The position numbers and the translations under genes are program-made. The notes below the pieces were generated by a model. The model was not told the DNA's origin, ran no database searches, and saw nothing but the letters and a program-made list of their open reading frames with translations. This document shows, piece by piece, positions 9,318 to 18,898 of a stretch of DNA of 56,710 bases (positions are counted from its first letter, which is position 1; each line of letters begins with the position of its first letter). The stretch lies in assembly GCA_039928925.1 (NCBI GenBank), contig JBDSSF010000001.1:331837-388546 (forward strand), read 5' to 3'. Source of the stretch: Candidatus Saccharimonadales bacterium (GTDB lineage Bacteria; Patescibacteriota; Saccharimonadia; Saccharimonadales; Saccharimonadaceae).

Positions 9318-9635
9318 ATGACAACTAATATTAGCGTTATCCCACGCGCAACTGAGAAAGCCTACGCTCAGTCGCAAAACAATGTTTACGTATTTAGTGT
9401 GCCTCTCACAGCAAACAAGCAAGAAATTGCCGCTGCTATCGAAGCACAATTCGAAGTAAAAGTTGAACGCATCAAAACACTCGTTCAAAACGGTAAAGCT
9501 ATTCGCTTTAGCCGTGGCAAACGATCACAGCCAGGTAAGACAACTCGCAAAGACTCTAAGAAAGCCTACGTGACACTTGCCAAGGGTGACAGTATTCAGG
9601 TATTTGATGTACAACCTGAAGAGGAGAAGAAGTAA
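9318..9635 (+). CDS. rplW: 50S ribosomal protein L23
   Basis: L23 surrounds the tunnel exit and docks trigger factor and SRP. 105 residues, with VIPRATEKAYAQSQNNVYVF and the C-terminal basic loop NGKAIRFSRGKRSQPGKT. Preceded by AAGGAGGAGG, one of the strongest ribosome sites in the cluster. Confidence 0.95.
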   Translation: MTTNISVIPRATEKAYAQSQNNVYVFSVPLTANKQEIAAAIEAQFEVKVERIKTLVQNGKAIRFSRGKRSQPGKTTRKDSKKAYVTLAKGDSIQVFDVQPEEEKK

Positions 9636-10474
9636 TGCCAATTAAAGCTTACAACCCAACCACTCCTGCCCGCCGAGGCATGACAAGTGAAGATTATAGT
9701 GAGATTACAACTCGTAAACCACTAAAAAGCTTAGTCAAGAGTAAAAAGCAAAACGCTGGTCGTAACAATACTGGACGTATTACAGTTCGTCACCGTGGTG
9801 GTGGTGTCAAACGACACTACCGACTTGTTAATCACAAGCTAGCAGCTGGTACAGTTGCAACGGTTGAAGAGATTGAATACGATCCTAACCGTTCTGCGCG
9901 TATTGCTCGTATTAAAGATCAACATGGTCTATACCACTATGTACTGGCTGATACGCAAATGACTAAAGGTAAACAAATCGCTAGCGGCCCTGATGCACCA
10001 ATCGAAGCAAGCAACCGTATGCCACTCGCAAACATTCCAATCGGTTCTCAGATTTATGCGATCGAGATCCAAATTGGTAAGGGTGCACAGATGGTTCGTT
10101 CTGCAGGTACAAAAGCACAGCTTATGGCAAAAGAGGGTGATTACGCACAAGTACGTATGCCGTCAGGTGAAGTTCGTCGATTCCGTCTGGAAGCGCACGC
10201 AACAATAGGTGTTGTTGGCAACATTCAGCACCAAAACGTTAAGATCGGTTCTGCTGGTCGTAACCGACGCAAAGGTATTCGTCCATCAGTTCGTGGTATT
10301 GCTATGAACGCTGTAGATCACCCGCATGGTGGTGGTGACGGTGGTGCACACGGTGTGGGCCGTACGCCAAGAACTCCATGGGGTCAATTGACACTCGGAT
10401 ACCGTACTCGCCGTCGTAAAGATGTCAGTAAGTTAATCGTAAAGAGCCGCCATGAAAGCAAGAGGAAGAAGTAG
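9635..10474 (+). CDS. rplB: 50S ribosomal protein L2
   Basis: L2 is needed for subunit joining and peptidyl-transferase activity. 279 residues, with GRNNTGRITVRHRGGG, and the functional region AMNAVDHPHGGGDGG including the conserved His. One-base overlap with rplW. Confidence 0.98.
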   Translation: MPIKAYNPTTPARRGMTSEDYSEITTRKPLKSLVKSKKQNAGRNNTGRITVRHRGGGVKRHYRLVNHKLAAGTVATVEEIEYDPNRSARIARIKDQHGLYHYVLADTQMTKGKQIASGPDAPIEASNRMPLANIPIGSQIYAIEIQIGKGAQMVRSAGTKAQLMAKEGDYAQVRMPSGEVRRFRLEAHATIGVVGNIQHQNVKIGSAGRNRRKGIRPSVRGIAMNAVDHPHGGGDGGAHGVGRTPRTPWGQLTLGYRTRRRKDVSKLIVKSRHESKRKK

Positions 10475-10477
10475 TAT

Positions 10478-10744
10478 ATGAGTCGATCACTTAAAAAGGG
10501 ACCATTCATCGACTTCAAGCTTGCCAAAAAAGTGGCAGCGCTTGGAGCTGATGACCGAACAGTTATCAAAACCTGGGCACGTGCTAGCACGATTAGCCCA
10601 GACATGGTTGGACGTACGATCGCTGTTCACAACGGTCGCGTTCATGTACCAGTATTCGTGTCGGAAAATATGGTTGGTCACAAACTCGGTGAGTTTAGCC
10701 CAACACGTAAATTCCGTAAACACGGTGGAAAGGACAAGAAGTAA
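10478..10744 (+). CDS. rpsS: 30S ribosomal protein S19
   Basis: S19 contacts S13 in the 30S head. 88 residues, beginning [15 protein letters not shown] and containing [30 protein letters not shown] in pieces. Its stop overlaps the rplV start. Confidence 0.97.
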   Translation: MSRSLKKGPFIDFKLAKKVAALGADDRTVIKTWARASTISPDMVGRTIAVHNGRVHVPVFVSENMVGHKLGEFSPTRKFRKHGGKDKK

Positions 10745-11178
10745 TGGCTGATATTACTGTCCGAGCTTACGTCAAGGATCTCGCGCTTACTCCACGTAAA
10801 GTGAGTTTAGTAGCCGCCCTTGTGCGTGGACGTACCGTAGCAGACGCACTCGTTATCTTGGATCACGTTCCAAAACGATCTGCACTACCTGTTAAAAAAG
10901 CAATCGAAAGTGCCAAGAGCAATGCTGTTAATACACATGGTCTTGATGGAAAAACATTGGTTATTTCAACACTATCAGTAACAGCTGGAACTAGGCTTAA
11001 ACGCTTTAACCCAGCTGCTCGTGGCCGTGCTCTTCCATTTGAGAAGAAAGCTTCAAACATTTTAGTTGAAGTAACAGGTGCTGAAAAAGCTAAAAAAGTT
11101 GCAGCTAAGCCTGTAGTTGGTGCGTCAACTACAACTAAACCTACAGCTAAAACCGTAGCAAAGAAGGAGAGCAAATAA
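10744..11178 (+). CDS. rplV: 50S ribosomal protein L22 with C-terminal tail
   Basis: L22 spans the large subunit to the exit tunnel. The core is residues 1-~112, with LTPRKVSLVAALVRGR and the tunnel beta-hairpin RLKRFNPAARGRA. A tail of about 30 residues rich in Ala, Lys and Thr extends beyond the usual ~110-residue end. Confidence 0.95.
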   Translation: MADITVRAYVKDLALTPRKVSLVAALVRGRTVADALVILDHVPKRSALPVKKAIESAKSNAVNTHGLDGKTLVISTLSVTAGTRLKRFNPAARGRALPFEKKASNILVEVTGAEKAKKVAAKPVVGASTTTKPTAKTVAKKESK

Positions 11179-11179
11179 T

Positions 11180-11818
11180 ATGGGCCAAAAAGTAAACCCA
11201 ATTAGCTTCCGCTTGCAGGTTCACAAGAACTGGAGTTCACGTTGGTTCGCTGGTAAACGCGACTTTGCCAAATGGCTTGCAGAAGATATTCGAATCCGTG
11301 AGTTGATTGAAGCAAAATTCGCATCTCGACCAACTATTAATTTGATTGAGATTGAACGTTCAGCTAACCTTATCACTATTACAATTCATACCGCAAAAGC
11401 TGGTGTTGTGATTGGCCGTGGTGGTGCAGGTGTTACTGAGCTAAAAGCACAGATCGAGAAAATTGCGAGCCTACCAGTTCGTATTAATATCGAAGAAGTA
11501 AAGCGACCAGAGCTAGCTGCTAAGCTTGTTGCGGAGAACATTGCTCGTCAACTTGAACGTCGTATTAATTTCCGTCGTGCAACTAAGATGACTGCGCAAA
11601 ATACTATGGCTGCAGGCGCTAAGGGTATCCGTATCCAAGTTTCCGGACGACTAAACAACGCTGAAATGGCGCGCAAGGAAAAAGTTATTGAGGGATCAGT
11701 ACCACTTCATACCCTTCGCGCTGATATCGACTTTCACACTGCACGTGCTGCACTACCTGGTGCTGGTATCGTTGGTGTTAAGGTATGGATTTACAAAGGT
11801 GAAAGGACGGATCGATAA
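11180..11818 (+). CDS. rpsC: 30S ribosomal protein S3
   Basis: S3 forms part of the mRNA entry channel. 212 residues, beginning [12 protein letters not shown], with the KH-domain loop [14 protein letters not shown] and the C-terminal [12 protein letters not shown]. Ends at the rplP start. Confidence 0.97.
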   Translation: MGQKVNPISFRLQVHKNWSSRWFAGKRDFAKWLAEDIRIRELIEAKFASRPTINLIEIERSANLITITIHTAKAGVVIGRGGAGVTELKAQIEKIASLPVRINIEEVKRPELAAKLVAENIARQLERRINFRRATKMTAQNTMAAGAKGIRIQVSGRLNNAEMARKEKVIEGSVPLHTLRADIDFHTARAALPGAGIVGVKVWIYKGERTDR

Positions 11819-12231
11819 TGTTACTTCCTAAGAAAACTAAATATCGTAAAGTTCGTAAGGGCAAAAACAAGGGTGTTGCAACCCGAGGTCATTACATCGC
11901 TTTTGGTGATTACGGCCTTCAGTCACAGGACAATGATGACATTACCTCACGTCAGATCGAAGCGTCTCGTCAAGCGATGACTCGTCACATCAAGCGTGGT
12001 GGTAAAATCTGGATCCGTATCTTCCCACACACTCCACGTACACGCAAACCTGCGGACGTGAAAATGGGTAGTGGTAAAGGTAATCCAGAGTTCTTTGTCG
12101 CTAAAGTAAAAGCCGGTACCGTCCTATTTGAAATGAAGGGTGTAGACGAAGCAACTGCACGTGAGGCTATGCGCCTTGCTGGACATAAGCTTCCTGTCCG
12201 CACTAAGTTCATCGCACGGGAGGTAGCGTAA
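11818..12231 (+). CDS. rplP: 50S ribosomal protein L16
   Basis: L16 organises the A-site region of the large subunit. 137 residues, beginning [15 protein letters not shown], with [13 protein letters not shown]-type core and the [17 protein letters not shown] motif. Confidence 0.97.
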   Translation: MLLPKKTKYRKVRKGKNKGVATRGHYIAFGDYGLQSQDNDDITSRQIEASRQAMTRHIKRGGKIWIRIFPHTPRTRKPADVKMGSGKGNPEFFVAKVKAGTVLFEMKGVDEATAREAMRLAGHKLPVRTKFIAREVA

Positions 12232-12232
12232 T

Positions 12233-12463
12233 ATGGCAACTAAACAAGTTAAAAAAGTTGCAAAAGCAACTGAAGTTAAGACTGTCGAACAGATGCAAGA
12301 ACTTTTAGCTACTAAACAAGCTGATCAAATTGCATTAAAACGTGGTCACGCAGCTGGCGAACTTGCCAACCCGCGGGTCCTCACCACGACACGTAAAGAA
12401 ATCGCACGCCTTCACGCCGCTATCCGAGCAGCTGAGATCGCAAGTGCAAAGGAGAGTAAATAA
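12233..12463 (+). CDS. rpmC: 50S ribosomal protein L29
   Basis: 76 residues. The L29 helical hairpin is visible as ELLATKQADQIALKRGHAAGEL followed by NPRVLTTTRKEIARLHAAI (split here). The N-terminus has an extra ~18 Lys/Val/Ala residues. Position between L16 and S17 is canonical. Confidence 0.93.
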   Translation: MATKQVKKVAKATEVKTVEQMQELLATKQADQIALKRGHAAGELANPRVLTTTRKEIARLHAAIRAAEIASAKESK

Positions 12464-12464
12464 T

Positions 12465-12737
12465 ATGGCCAAGACATTGACCGGTATCGTCACATCGGAT
12501 GTGGCTGACAAAACCATCACCGTCACTGTAACTAGTCGTGAAACGCATCCTATTTATGGCAAACAATATACTGTTAGCCGAAAATACGCAGCCCACGATG
12601 AAAAGAACGAAGCGAAGAAGGGTGACAAAGTCACTATTTCTGAAACTCGTCCAGTTTCAAAACGAAAAGCTTTCAAGCTTGACGCTGTGATTTTGAAATC
12701 ACGTGGCAGCATTGAACTAAAAGAGGACGAGGCATAG
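12465..12737 (+). CDS. rpsQ: 30S ribosomal protein S17
   Basis: 90 residues from the ATG at 12465 ([20 protein letters not shown]), with the S17 motifs [18 protein letters not shown] and [11 protein letters not shown]. The frame is open further upstream into rpmC, but GGAGAG just before 12465 and homology fix the start. Confidence 0.95.
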   Translation: MAKTLTGIVTSDVADKTITVTVTSRETHPIYGKQYTVSRKYAAHDEKNEAKKGDKVTISETRPVSKRKAFKLDAVILKSRGSIELKEDEA

Positions 12738-12738
12738 T

Positions 12739-13107
12739 ATGATCCAACAAGAATCACGCCTCATCGTCTGCGATAACAGTGGTGCTAAAACGCTACTGTG
12801 TATTCGTGTACTCGGCGGTACTAGACGCCGCTACGCACGTGTTGGTGACATAATTGTCGCAACCGTAAAAACAGCTAACCCAACAGGTACTGTCAAACGT
12901 AAATCAGTCGTTAAAGCCGTTGTGGTCCGAACTCGTGATCAAATCCAACGTCCTGACGGCAGCACGATTGCATTTGATGACAATGCCGCCGTCATTATTG
13001 GCGACGACAAGCTACCAAAGGGTACTCGTGTATTTGGACCAGTTCCTAGGGAACTTCGCGACATGGGTTACGCAAAGATTATCAGCTTAGCTCCGGAGGT
13101 ACTCTAA
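12739..13107 (+). CDS. rplN: 50S ribosomal protein L14
   Basis: 122 residues, beginning [19 protein letters not shown], with [14 protein letters not shown] and the terminal GPVPRELRD...[10 protein letters not shown]. Normal length. Confidence 0.98.
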   Translation: MIQQESRLIVCDNSGAKTLLCIRVLGGTRRRYARVGDIIVATVKTANPTGTVKRKSVVKAVVVRTRDQIQRPDGSTIAFDDNAAVIIGDDKLPKGTRVFGPVPRELRDMGYAKIISLAPEVL

Positions 13108-13108
13108 T

Positions 13109-13432
13109 ATGGCACAACGTATTCAAAAAGATGATGTCGTCAAGCTTATTAGTGGTGCTAAAAAGGGCACAACTGGTAAAGTACTTCGCGTATTGACTAA
13201 AAAGGATGCTGTTCTTATTGAAGGCATCGGTGTTGGTCACCGTAAAGTAAAACCATCACAGCAAAACCCACGCGGTGGTAGTAAAGATATTCACGTACCA
13301 ACTCCACTACATAAAGTAGCGCTTGTTGTTGATGAAAAATCTAACGCAACCAGCCGAGTTGGGTATATTAAAAATGCTGACGGCAACAAGGTTCGCCTTG
13401 CACGTCAACTTAAGAACAAGGAGATCAAGTAA
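13109..13432 (+). CDS. rplX: 50S ribosomal protein L24
   Basis: 107 residues, with the KOW-type opening RIQKDDVVKLISGAKKGTTG and HRKVKPSQQNPRGG. Its stop overlaps the rplE start. Confidence 0.96.
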   Translation: MAQRIQKDDVVKLISGAKKGTTGKVLRVLTKKDAVLIEGIGVGHRKVKPSQQNPRGGSKDIHVPTPLHKVALVVDEKSNATSRVGYIKNADGNKVRLARQLKNKEIK

Positions 13433-14010
13433 TGGCTAAAGCTACTACTACTGTTGCTCCTCGCCTGAAAGCTTTATATAAGGAAACTTATGTCAAAGAA
13501 CTACAAGCCGAACTGAACCTAAAGAATATTCATCAGGTGCCAAAGCTCGAGAAAATTGTAGTCAGCGTTGGTATCGGCAAGAATAAAGATGACAAGCGTC
13601 ATTACGAAACCGTGAGTAACACACTAAAAAAGATCACTGGCCAACAGCCAGTTGATCGCATGGCCAAAAAATCTATCGCGACATTTAAAATTCGTGCTGG
13701 TCTTAACCGTGTTGGGATTAGTGTAACGCTTCGTGGTGCTCGTATGTACGAGTTCCTTGATCGTCTTGTTAATATCGCACTTCCTCGTGTTCGTGACTTC
13801 CATGGTGTATCAACGAAATTTGATAAAGGTGGAAACTACAACCTTGGTCTTATTGAACAATCGATTTTCCCTGAATTAACATTCGAGGAAACACAAGTAC
13901 TTCACGGCCTACAGGTTACTTTCGCAATTAAAAACGAAGACGCAACCCATTCCCGTGCATTACTTGAAAAATTCGGTCTACCATTTGAGAAAGAAGGAGG
14001 CAAACGCTAA
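13432..14010 (+). CDS. rplE: 50S ribosomal protein L5
   Basis: 192 residues. L5 binds 5S rRNA. Motifs: [44 protein letters not shown] and the C-terminal FPE...[18 protein letters not shown]. The N-terminus is slightly extended. Confidence 0.97.
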   Translation: MAKATTTVAPRLKALYKETYVKELQAELNLKNIHQVPKLEKIVVSVGIGKNKDDKRHYETVSNTLKKITGQQPVDRMAKKSIATFKIRAGLNRVGISVTLRGARMYEFLDRLVNIALPRVRDFHGVSTKFDKGGNYNLGLIEQSIFPELTFEETQVLHGLQVTFAIKNEDATHSRALLEKFGLPFEKEGGKR

Positions 14011-14279
14011 TGGCTAAGAAATCTGCCGTCGCACGAGACGAAAAACGCAAGAAAATGATTTTGAAGTTTGCAGCTAAGCGTGCTGAACTCAAAGAACTAG
14101 GTGACCTAGAAGGTCTTCAGAAATTACCACTCAACAGCAGTCCAAGTCGCTGGAAGAACCGTGATATTCTTCACGGTCGACCACGTGGCTACATGCGTCG
14201 TTTTGGTCTGAATCGTATAAACTTCCGTGAAAAAGCCTCAAAGGGCGAAATTCCGGGTATTACTAAGAGTAGTTGGTAG
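14010..14279 (+). CDS. rpsN: 30S ribosomal protein S14, zinc-free type
   Basis: 89 residues with the S14 core [36 protein letters not shown]. There is no cysteine at all, so this is the C-minus class that does not bind zinc. It overlaps the rplE stop by one base. Confidence 0.96.
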   Translation: MAKKSAVARDEKRKKMILKFAAKRAELKELGDLEGLQKLPLNSSPSRWKNRDILHGRPRGYMRRFGLNRINFREKASKGEIPGITKSSW

Positions 14280-14293
14280 GAAAGGAACGATAT

Positions 14294-14695
14294 ATGTCAT
14301 TACAATCAACTGACCCCATCGCTGACCTACTGACTCGCATTCGTAATGCAGTCATGGTTGGTAAAAATGAAGTACGTGTTCCAGCAAGTAAGTTAAAGCT
14401 TGTTGTTGCGACGCAGCTTAAAAAGAATAAGTACCTGACAGACGTTAAAGTCGAAGCAGGAAAACCACGAGACACTATAGTTATTACTATCAATAAAACT
14501 GGCGAGAACTCAACAATCAATGAAATCACACGACTTAGCAAACCAGGTCGCCGTGTATATGTTGCTGCTGATGATATCCCACGTGTAAAAAGTGGTCGTG
14601 GACTTGTCCTCATTAGCACAAGCAAAGGCGTAATCACTGGTCACGAAGCGCGCAAATTGCGTCTTGGTGGTGAATTACTACTAAAGGTATACTAG
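14294..14695 (+). CDS. rpsH: 30S ribosomal protein S8
   Basis: 133 residues from ATG 14294 (MSLQSTDPIADLLTRIRNA). AGGAAAGGA lies 8 bases upstream, which favours this start over the in-frame ATG at 14273 inside rpsN. The C-terminus has STSKGVITGHEARKLRLGGELLL. Confidence 0.96.
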   Translation: MSLQSTDPIADLLTRIRNAVMVGKNEVRVPASKLKLVVATQLKKNKYLTDVKVEAGKPRDTIVITINKTGENSTINEITRLSKPGRRVYVAADDIPRVKSGRGLVLISTSKGVITGHEARKLRLGGELLLKVY

Positions 14696-14717
14696 AAAGT
14701 AAATTAAGGAGAATAAT

Positions 14718-15251
14718 ATGAGTCGAATCGGAAAACTACCCATTGACGTACCAGCCGGTGTGACAATCACGGTTGACTCAGATGTTATTTCAGTCAAAGG
14801 CCCTAAAGGCGAATTGACTGTTCCACATCTGAGCGACGTGACGGTTACCCTAGATGGTACACAAGCGACCGTTACTCGTAAAGATGACGAGCGTATTGCT
14901 AAAGCTCAACATGGTCTACAGCGTGCATTACTAAACAATGCAGTAGATGGTGTTACAAAAGGCTTTGAGAAAAAACTTGAAGTAAACGGTGTCGGTTTCC
15001 GTATTAACGGTGGTGGCCAAGCAATTGAAATGACACTTGGATTTTCACACCCAGTTAAATACACTGCGCCTACAGGTATTCTACTTACTGTCGAAAAAAT
15101 GAGCATCACTGTATCAGGTATCGACAAACAAGCAGTAGGCCAAGTCGCAGCAGAAATCCGTTCACTAAAGAAACCTGAACCATACAAAGGTAAAGGTATT
15201 AAATATGCTGACGAAGTTGTACTTCGAAAAGCAGGAAAGACAGGTAAGTAG
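14718..15251 (+). CDS. rplF: 50S ribosomal protein L6
   Basis: 177 residues, beginning MSRIGKLPIDVPAGVTI, with duplicated L6 folds and the signature PEPYKGKGIKYADEVV. AAGGAGA precedes the start. Confidence 0.98.
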   Translation: MSRIGKLPIDVPAGVTITVDSDVISVKGPKGELTVPHLSDVTVTLDGTQATVTRKDDERIAKAQHGLQRALLNNAVDGVTKGFEKKLEVNGVGFRINGGGQAIEMTLGFSHPVKYTAPTGILLTVEKMSITVSGIDKQAVGQVAAEIRSLKKPEPYKGKGIKYADEVVLRKAGKTGK

Positions 15252-15253
15252 TT

Positions 15254-15607
15254 ATGAATCAACTCGCTAAAAAACTGCTGAATAAATCGCTTCGTAAAAA
15301 CCGTGTTCGCGCTAAAGTGAACGGTACTGCAGAGCGTCCTCGTCTAACTGTCACTATTAGTACAAAACACGTCAGTGCACAGCTTATCGATGATGTTGCA
15401 CAGCAAACACTTGCAGCTAGTACAACTGTAGGTACAAAGCAAACAGGTTCACTAAGTGAGCAAGCATCATTTGTTGGTACTGATATCGCTAAAAAAGCTA
15501 AAAAAGCTAAGATTACGACAGTCGTCTTTGATCGCAATGGCCGCCAGTACGCTGGTCGCCTACATGCGCTCGCTGATGCGGCTCGTAAGGAAGGTCTGGA
15601 ATTTTAA
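15254..15607 (+). CDS. rplR: 50S ribosomal protein L18
   Basis: 117 residues. L18 binds 5S rRNA with L5. Motifs: RVRAKVNGTAERPRLTV, the HVSAQLIDD strand and VVFDRNGRQYAGRLHALADAAR. Confidence 0.95.
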   Translation: MNQLAKKLLNKSLRKNRVRAKVNGTAERPRLTVTISTKHVSAQLIDDVAQQTLAASTTVGTKQTGSLSEQASFVGTDIAKKAKKAKITTVVFDRNGRQYAGRLHALADAARKEGLEF

Positions 15608-15609
15608 TT

Positions 15610-16218
15610 ATGGCTGAACAACAAACTACTGCTGCTCCAGCTCGTGCACCACGTCCTCCTCGCCGAGATAACCGCCGAGATCAGACGCCTGCAGAACCTA
15701 AGCAGTTTGAAGAACTAGTTATTAATATTGATCGTGTAGCACGTGTTGTAAAAGGTGGACGTCGTTTCCGCTTTAAAGCACTTGTCGTTGTGGGTGACCG
15801 CAAAAACAAAGTTGGTGTTGGTGTTGCTAAGGGTGCTGATGTTCAATCAGCTATCGCAAAAGCAACTGATGTTGCTAAAAAACACCTCATTACCGTTCCA
15901 ATTAAAAATGAAACTATTCCACACGATGTTGAAATACGATTCAGTGGTGCACAGGTGCTACTAAAGCCAGCTGCACCAGGTACTGGTATTATCGCTGGTG
16001 GTGTCGTTCGTTCGATTATCGGTGTAACCGGTATCCGAAACATGCTAAGTAAATCACTTGGTTCAACGAATAAAGTGAACATTGCTTATGCAACAATTGA
16101 TGCACTAAAATCACTTGTCCCACGTGATGAGTGGCTAAATGCACCTAAGAAAAAAGTTGTTGCTAAAAAAGCTGCCGCAGATACTTCAGATGAAGCAGCT
16201 GCCGAGGAGAAAAAGTAA
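15610..16218 (+). CDS. rpsE: 30S ribosomal protein S5
   Basis: 202 residues. S5 acts in mRNA unwinding and fidelity. Core motifs: VINIDRVARVVKGGRRFRF, KVGVGVAKGADVQSAI, GTGIIAGGVVRSI. An N-terminal ~35-residue Pro/Arg/Ala tail and a C-terminal Lys/Ala tail extend the core. The next gene is rplO directly, with no rpmD (L30) between. Confidence 0.97.
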   Translation: MAEQQTTAAPARAPRPPRRDNRRDQTPAEPKQFEELVINIDRVARVVKGGRRFRFKALVVVGDRKNKVGVGVAKGADVQSAIAKATDVAKKHLITVPIKNETIPHDVEIRFSGAQVLLKPAAPGTGIIAGGVVRSIIGVTGIRNMLSKSLGSTNKVNIAYATIDALKSLVPRDEWLNAPKKKVVAKKAAADTSDEAAAEEKK

Positions 16219-16697
16219 TGAAATATCACGAACTACAAATTACTCCAATTAAAAACAAGAAGCGCGTTGGTCGTGGTATTGCGGCTGGTCAGGGTAAAAC
16301 TGCCGGTCGTGGTACTAAGGGTCAAGGTGCACGTACAGGTAAGAAATTGCCGACTATGTTCCAGGGTGGTCAGCGACCACTTGTCCAGGCGGTGCCAAAA
16401 GCTCGTGGCTTTAAAAGTAAACGAACCCCGGCTCAGGTTGTCTATCTTGATCACCTAAACGCGTTCAAAGGCAAAACTGTCGACAATGCGCTGCTATTTG
16501 CTGAAGGTTTGATTGCGACACCTTTCCAAGCAGTGAAGGTCATCGTTCGCGGTGAACTTACCGAAAAGGTGACATTACACGTTAGTGGCGCAAGTAAAAC
16601 CGTTCAAGCTGCTATCGTAAAAGCAGGTGGTACGTATGTAAAAACTGCGACACCACTCAAGAAAAGTACGAAAGAAGCAGAAAAAGAAGACAAATAA
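16218..16697 (+). CDS. rplO: 50S ribosomal protein L15
   Basis: 159 residues, with the Gly-rich N-terminal region KRVGRGIAAGQGKTAGRGTKGQ, GFKSKR and a C-terminal L15/L18e fold. One-base overlap with rpsE. Confidence 0.95.
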   Translation: MKYHELQITPIKNKKRVGRGIAAGQGKTAGRGTKGQGARTGKKLPTMFQGGQRPLVQAVPKARGFKSKRTPAQVVYLDHLNAFKGKTVDNALLFAEGLIATPFQAVKVIVRGELTEKVTLHVSGASKTVQAAIVKAGGTYVKTATPLKKSTKEAEKEDK

Positions 16698-16700
16698 CCA

Positions 16701-16747
16701 TTGTTGTTACATTTCTCGTAGTATACTTAATAAAAGAATACTACGAG
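16701..16747 (+). promoter_or_regulatory. secY promoter overlapping a perfect dyad
   Basis: TTGTTG (16701) and TATACT (16722) are 15 bases apart. A 10-bp perfect inverted repeat, CTCGTAGTAT/ATACTACGAG, spans 16715-16747, covering the -10 and probable start site. It could be an operator or a short 5' stem-loop. Confidence 0.5.
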
Positions 16748-16788
16748 GAGTAGTAAGAACTAACATTTAGAGAGGGTAAAACTCGACC

Positions 16789-18198
16789 GTGAACTGGAAA
16801 ACCATCTTTCGATCATTCAAGAATAAAGACATGCAAAAACGTCTTGTTATTGTCATTGGAATCATTATAGCCTATCGCTTCTTAGCGCACATTCCTGTGC
16901 CACTTGCAGAACCGACGAAACTAAAAGCTGTTATCGATAGTGTCGTAAGTGGTAGTGATTTTGGTGGTTTCTTGAACCTTCTTTCAGGTGGAGCACTCGC
17001 AAGTTTCTCTATAGTACTTGTTGGTATGAGTCCTTTTATTACAGCTTCAATTATTACGCAGCTTCTTACAAAAGCAATTCCAAAACTTGAAGAGCTTCAT
17101 AAAGATGGTGAATCTGGTCGCCGTAAGATTAACCAATGGACACGTATGATAAGTGTTCCGCTCGCTATCGTACAGTCAATTGCTTTTATATATATTCTTC
17201 GTCAGACGACGCTTGCGGGGAATACGACAGCCCTAGGTGACCCAACTGCTATTGAGTGGATTGTTGCCGTCGGTGCGATGACAGCAGGATCTGTCCTTCT
17301 TATGTGGCTCGGTGAGCTCATTACTGAACAGGGAATTGGTAACGGTATCAGTCTTGTAATCTTTGCCGGTATTATTAGTCAACTCCCAACGACTCTATCA
17401 ACTATTATCACTTCACTCTTTGACACAAGTAGCGGCGGGCTGAGCGTATTTGGATGGTTTACTGTACCAGTCAATCCATTGGCCTTTTATGTGACCCTGG
17501 GAGTGGCTCTGGTGTCATTAATGGTTCTGTATATACTCGTCAAAATAAATGAAGCACAGCGCATTATAACTATCAATTACGCAAAACGTGTTCAAGGCAA
17601 TAGTAGTTACGGTGGCGTTAAGAGCATCCTACCAGTAAAACTTATTGCTGCGGGTGTTATTCCAGTTATCTTTGCAGTTGCATTCTTATCGCTTCCAGCA
17701 TTCGCAGGGCAAGTGATAAAAGCGACAGGTAACGCAAACTACCTTGGACTTGCAAATAATCTTATCACTTGGTTCCAAGCGCCACAGCCAGGTGCATTTA
17801 CAGGAGACACTCTCAGCGCACTTATCTATCCAGCAAGTTACTTCGTTCTCGTTATATTGTTTACCTACTTCTATACAGGTATTGTATTTAACGCAAACGA
17901 GATTGCAGAGAACCTTCAGAAACAAGGTGGATTTGTTGAAGGAGTGCGTCCAGGCATACAAACCGAGAAGTATCTTTCACAAACCGTAAATCGACTTGTT
18001 CTTTTCGGTTCAATCATGCTAGGTATTATTGCTGTCATGCCGTTTGGTGCTGAATACATCTTTGCGCAGCTAGGTATCAATGCGAGTAACCTTGCTATTG
18101 GTGGTACTGGACTTCTCATCGTTGTATCAGTTGGTCTTGAATCACTACGTCAGATCAATTCACGCGCCCTCATGGTCACATACGACGATTACAAATAG
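16789..18198 (+). CDS. secY: Preprotein translocase subunit SecY
   Basis: The channel of the Sec translocon, 469 residues, about ten membrane segments. Motifs: IAYRFLAHIPVPLAEP, MSPFITASIITQLL, WLGELITEQGIGNGIS and the cytosolic loops INEAQRIITINYAKR and GGFVEGVRPGIQTEKYL. GTG start with AGAGAGGG upstream. SecE is at 49.65 kb. SecY ends in its own terminator. Confidence 0.98.
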   Translation: MNWKTIFRSFKNKDMQKRLVIVIGIIIAYRFLAHIPVPLAEPTKLKAVIDSVVSGSDFGGFLNLLSGGALASFSIVLVGMSPFITASIITQLLTKAIPKLEELHKDGESGRRKINQWTRMISVPLAIVQSIAFIYILRQTTLAGNTTALGDPTAIEWIVAVGAMTAGSVLLMWLGELITEQGIGNGISLVIFAGIISQLPTTLSTIITSLFDTSSGGLSVFGWFTVPVNPLAFYVTLGVALVSLMVLYILVKINEAQRIITINYAKRVQGNSSYGGVKSILPVKLIAAGVIPVIFAVAFLSLPAFAGQVIKATGNANYLGLANNLITWFQAPQPGAFTGDTLSALIYPASYFVLVILFTYFYTGIVFNANEIAENLQKQGGFVEGVRPGIQTEKYLSQTVNRLVLFGSIMLGIIAVMPFGAEYIFAQLGINASNLAIGGTGLLIVVSVGLESLRQINSRALMVTYDDYK

Positions 18199-18273
18199 AG
18201 ACATGCTGCTCATGATTGTGTAATGGCTGCTAGGTTAGTATAACTAGTACTGACCTAGTAGTTTGGAAGCAGT

Positions 18274-18315
18274 AAAACGACCGTTTTGCCATCCAGGTGA
18301 ACGGCGTTTTTTGAC
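18274..18315 (+). terminator. secY terminator
   Basis: AAACG and CCGTT (one-base bulge between) pair with AACGG and CGTTT around a 12-base loop, followed directly by a T run. The next gene starts only 15 bases later. Confidence 0.7.
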
Positions 18316-18329
18316 AGAGAAGGATAATC

Positions 18330-18830
18330 ATGTTTGATATCGATGAAGGTCTGGCTGAGTACAAAGGTGCACTCGATGTACTAGAGGCCGTAAGGAGCAC
18401 TATGCCAGTCTGCCGTCCTGCTAATCGCGGGAAGAGCGATAAACAGCTGGATGCGTGGCAGAGCACCATGACAACCGTATATAACAATGCTCGGCAGGCT
18501 ATGGTTACGTACGTCGTAGCTCTACTGCATGGGCACGCAGCCCGACTCCGTGAGTTCGAGCTGTTCATCGTCGGCACCAAACTCACTGACTGTCTCGAAC
18601 AAAATGCAATCAGCGAGCTCCTTGTCCAAGTATTCAACTTGGGCGAAGGTAACGGCATTGGCTGGCTGGAGAAGGCCGTAACAGGGGAAATGGGAACTAA
18701 CGAGTACATGCCGCCCCTAAGGGCAGAATTCACTGTGGTCAATCAGAGGATCAACATAGTGCTCGTCGATATGCGTGATCAAGAGCTGAGCCTCAAACTG
18801 CGGCTAGATGGCTGCGGAGTACTCTTCTGA
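18330..18830 (+). CDS. GC-rich hypothetical protein between secY and infA
   Basis: 166 residues, soluble, mostly helical; no recognised domain. It is not adenylate kinase (no GxxGxGK P-loop) or methionine aminopeptidase, the genes often found here. GAGAAGGA is well placed before the ATG. Base composition is higher in G+C than secY or infA, and GC-rich hairpins flank it (secY terminator before, GATGAGG/CCTCATC after). It is one of the solitary GC-rich genes of this window. No separate promoter is evident, so it may rely on secY read-through. Confidence 0.6.
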   Translation: MFDIDEGLAEYKGALDVLEAVRSTMPVCRPANRGKSDKQLDAWQSTMTTVYNNARQAMVTYVVALLHGHAARLREFELFIVGTKLTDCLEQNAISELLVQVFNLGEGNGIGWLEKAVTGEMGTNEYMPPLRAEFTVVNQRINIVLVDMRDQELSLKLRLDGCGVLF

Positions 18831-18860
18831 GTGTCAACCTCATTTCAAAACTAGTTATAG

Positions 18861-18898
18861 GATGAGGCGAGTCGGTTCATTCCTTCTCTGTCCTCATC
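18861..18898 (+). terminator. Hairpin after the 166-aa gene
   Basis: GATGAGG pairs with CCTCATC around a 24-base interior. No T run follows, so factor-dependent or weak termination is possible. A second small stem, GTGAAA/TTCAC, lies at 18908-18922. Confidence 0.4.

Noticed and set aside
12342-12464. Longer S17 start inside rpmC
   Set aside because: The upstream part is an out-of-frame reading of L29; homology and the GGAGAG site place the start at 12465.
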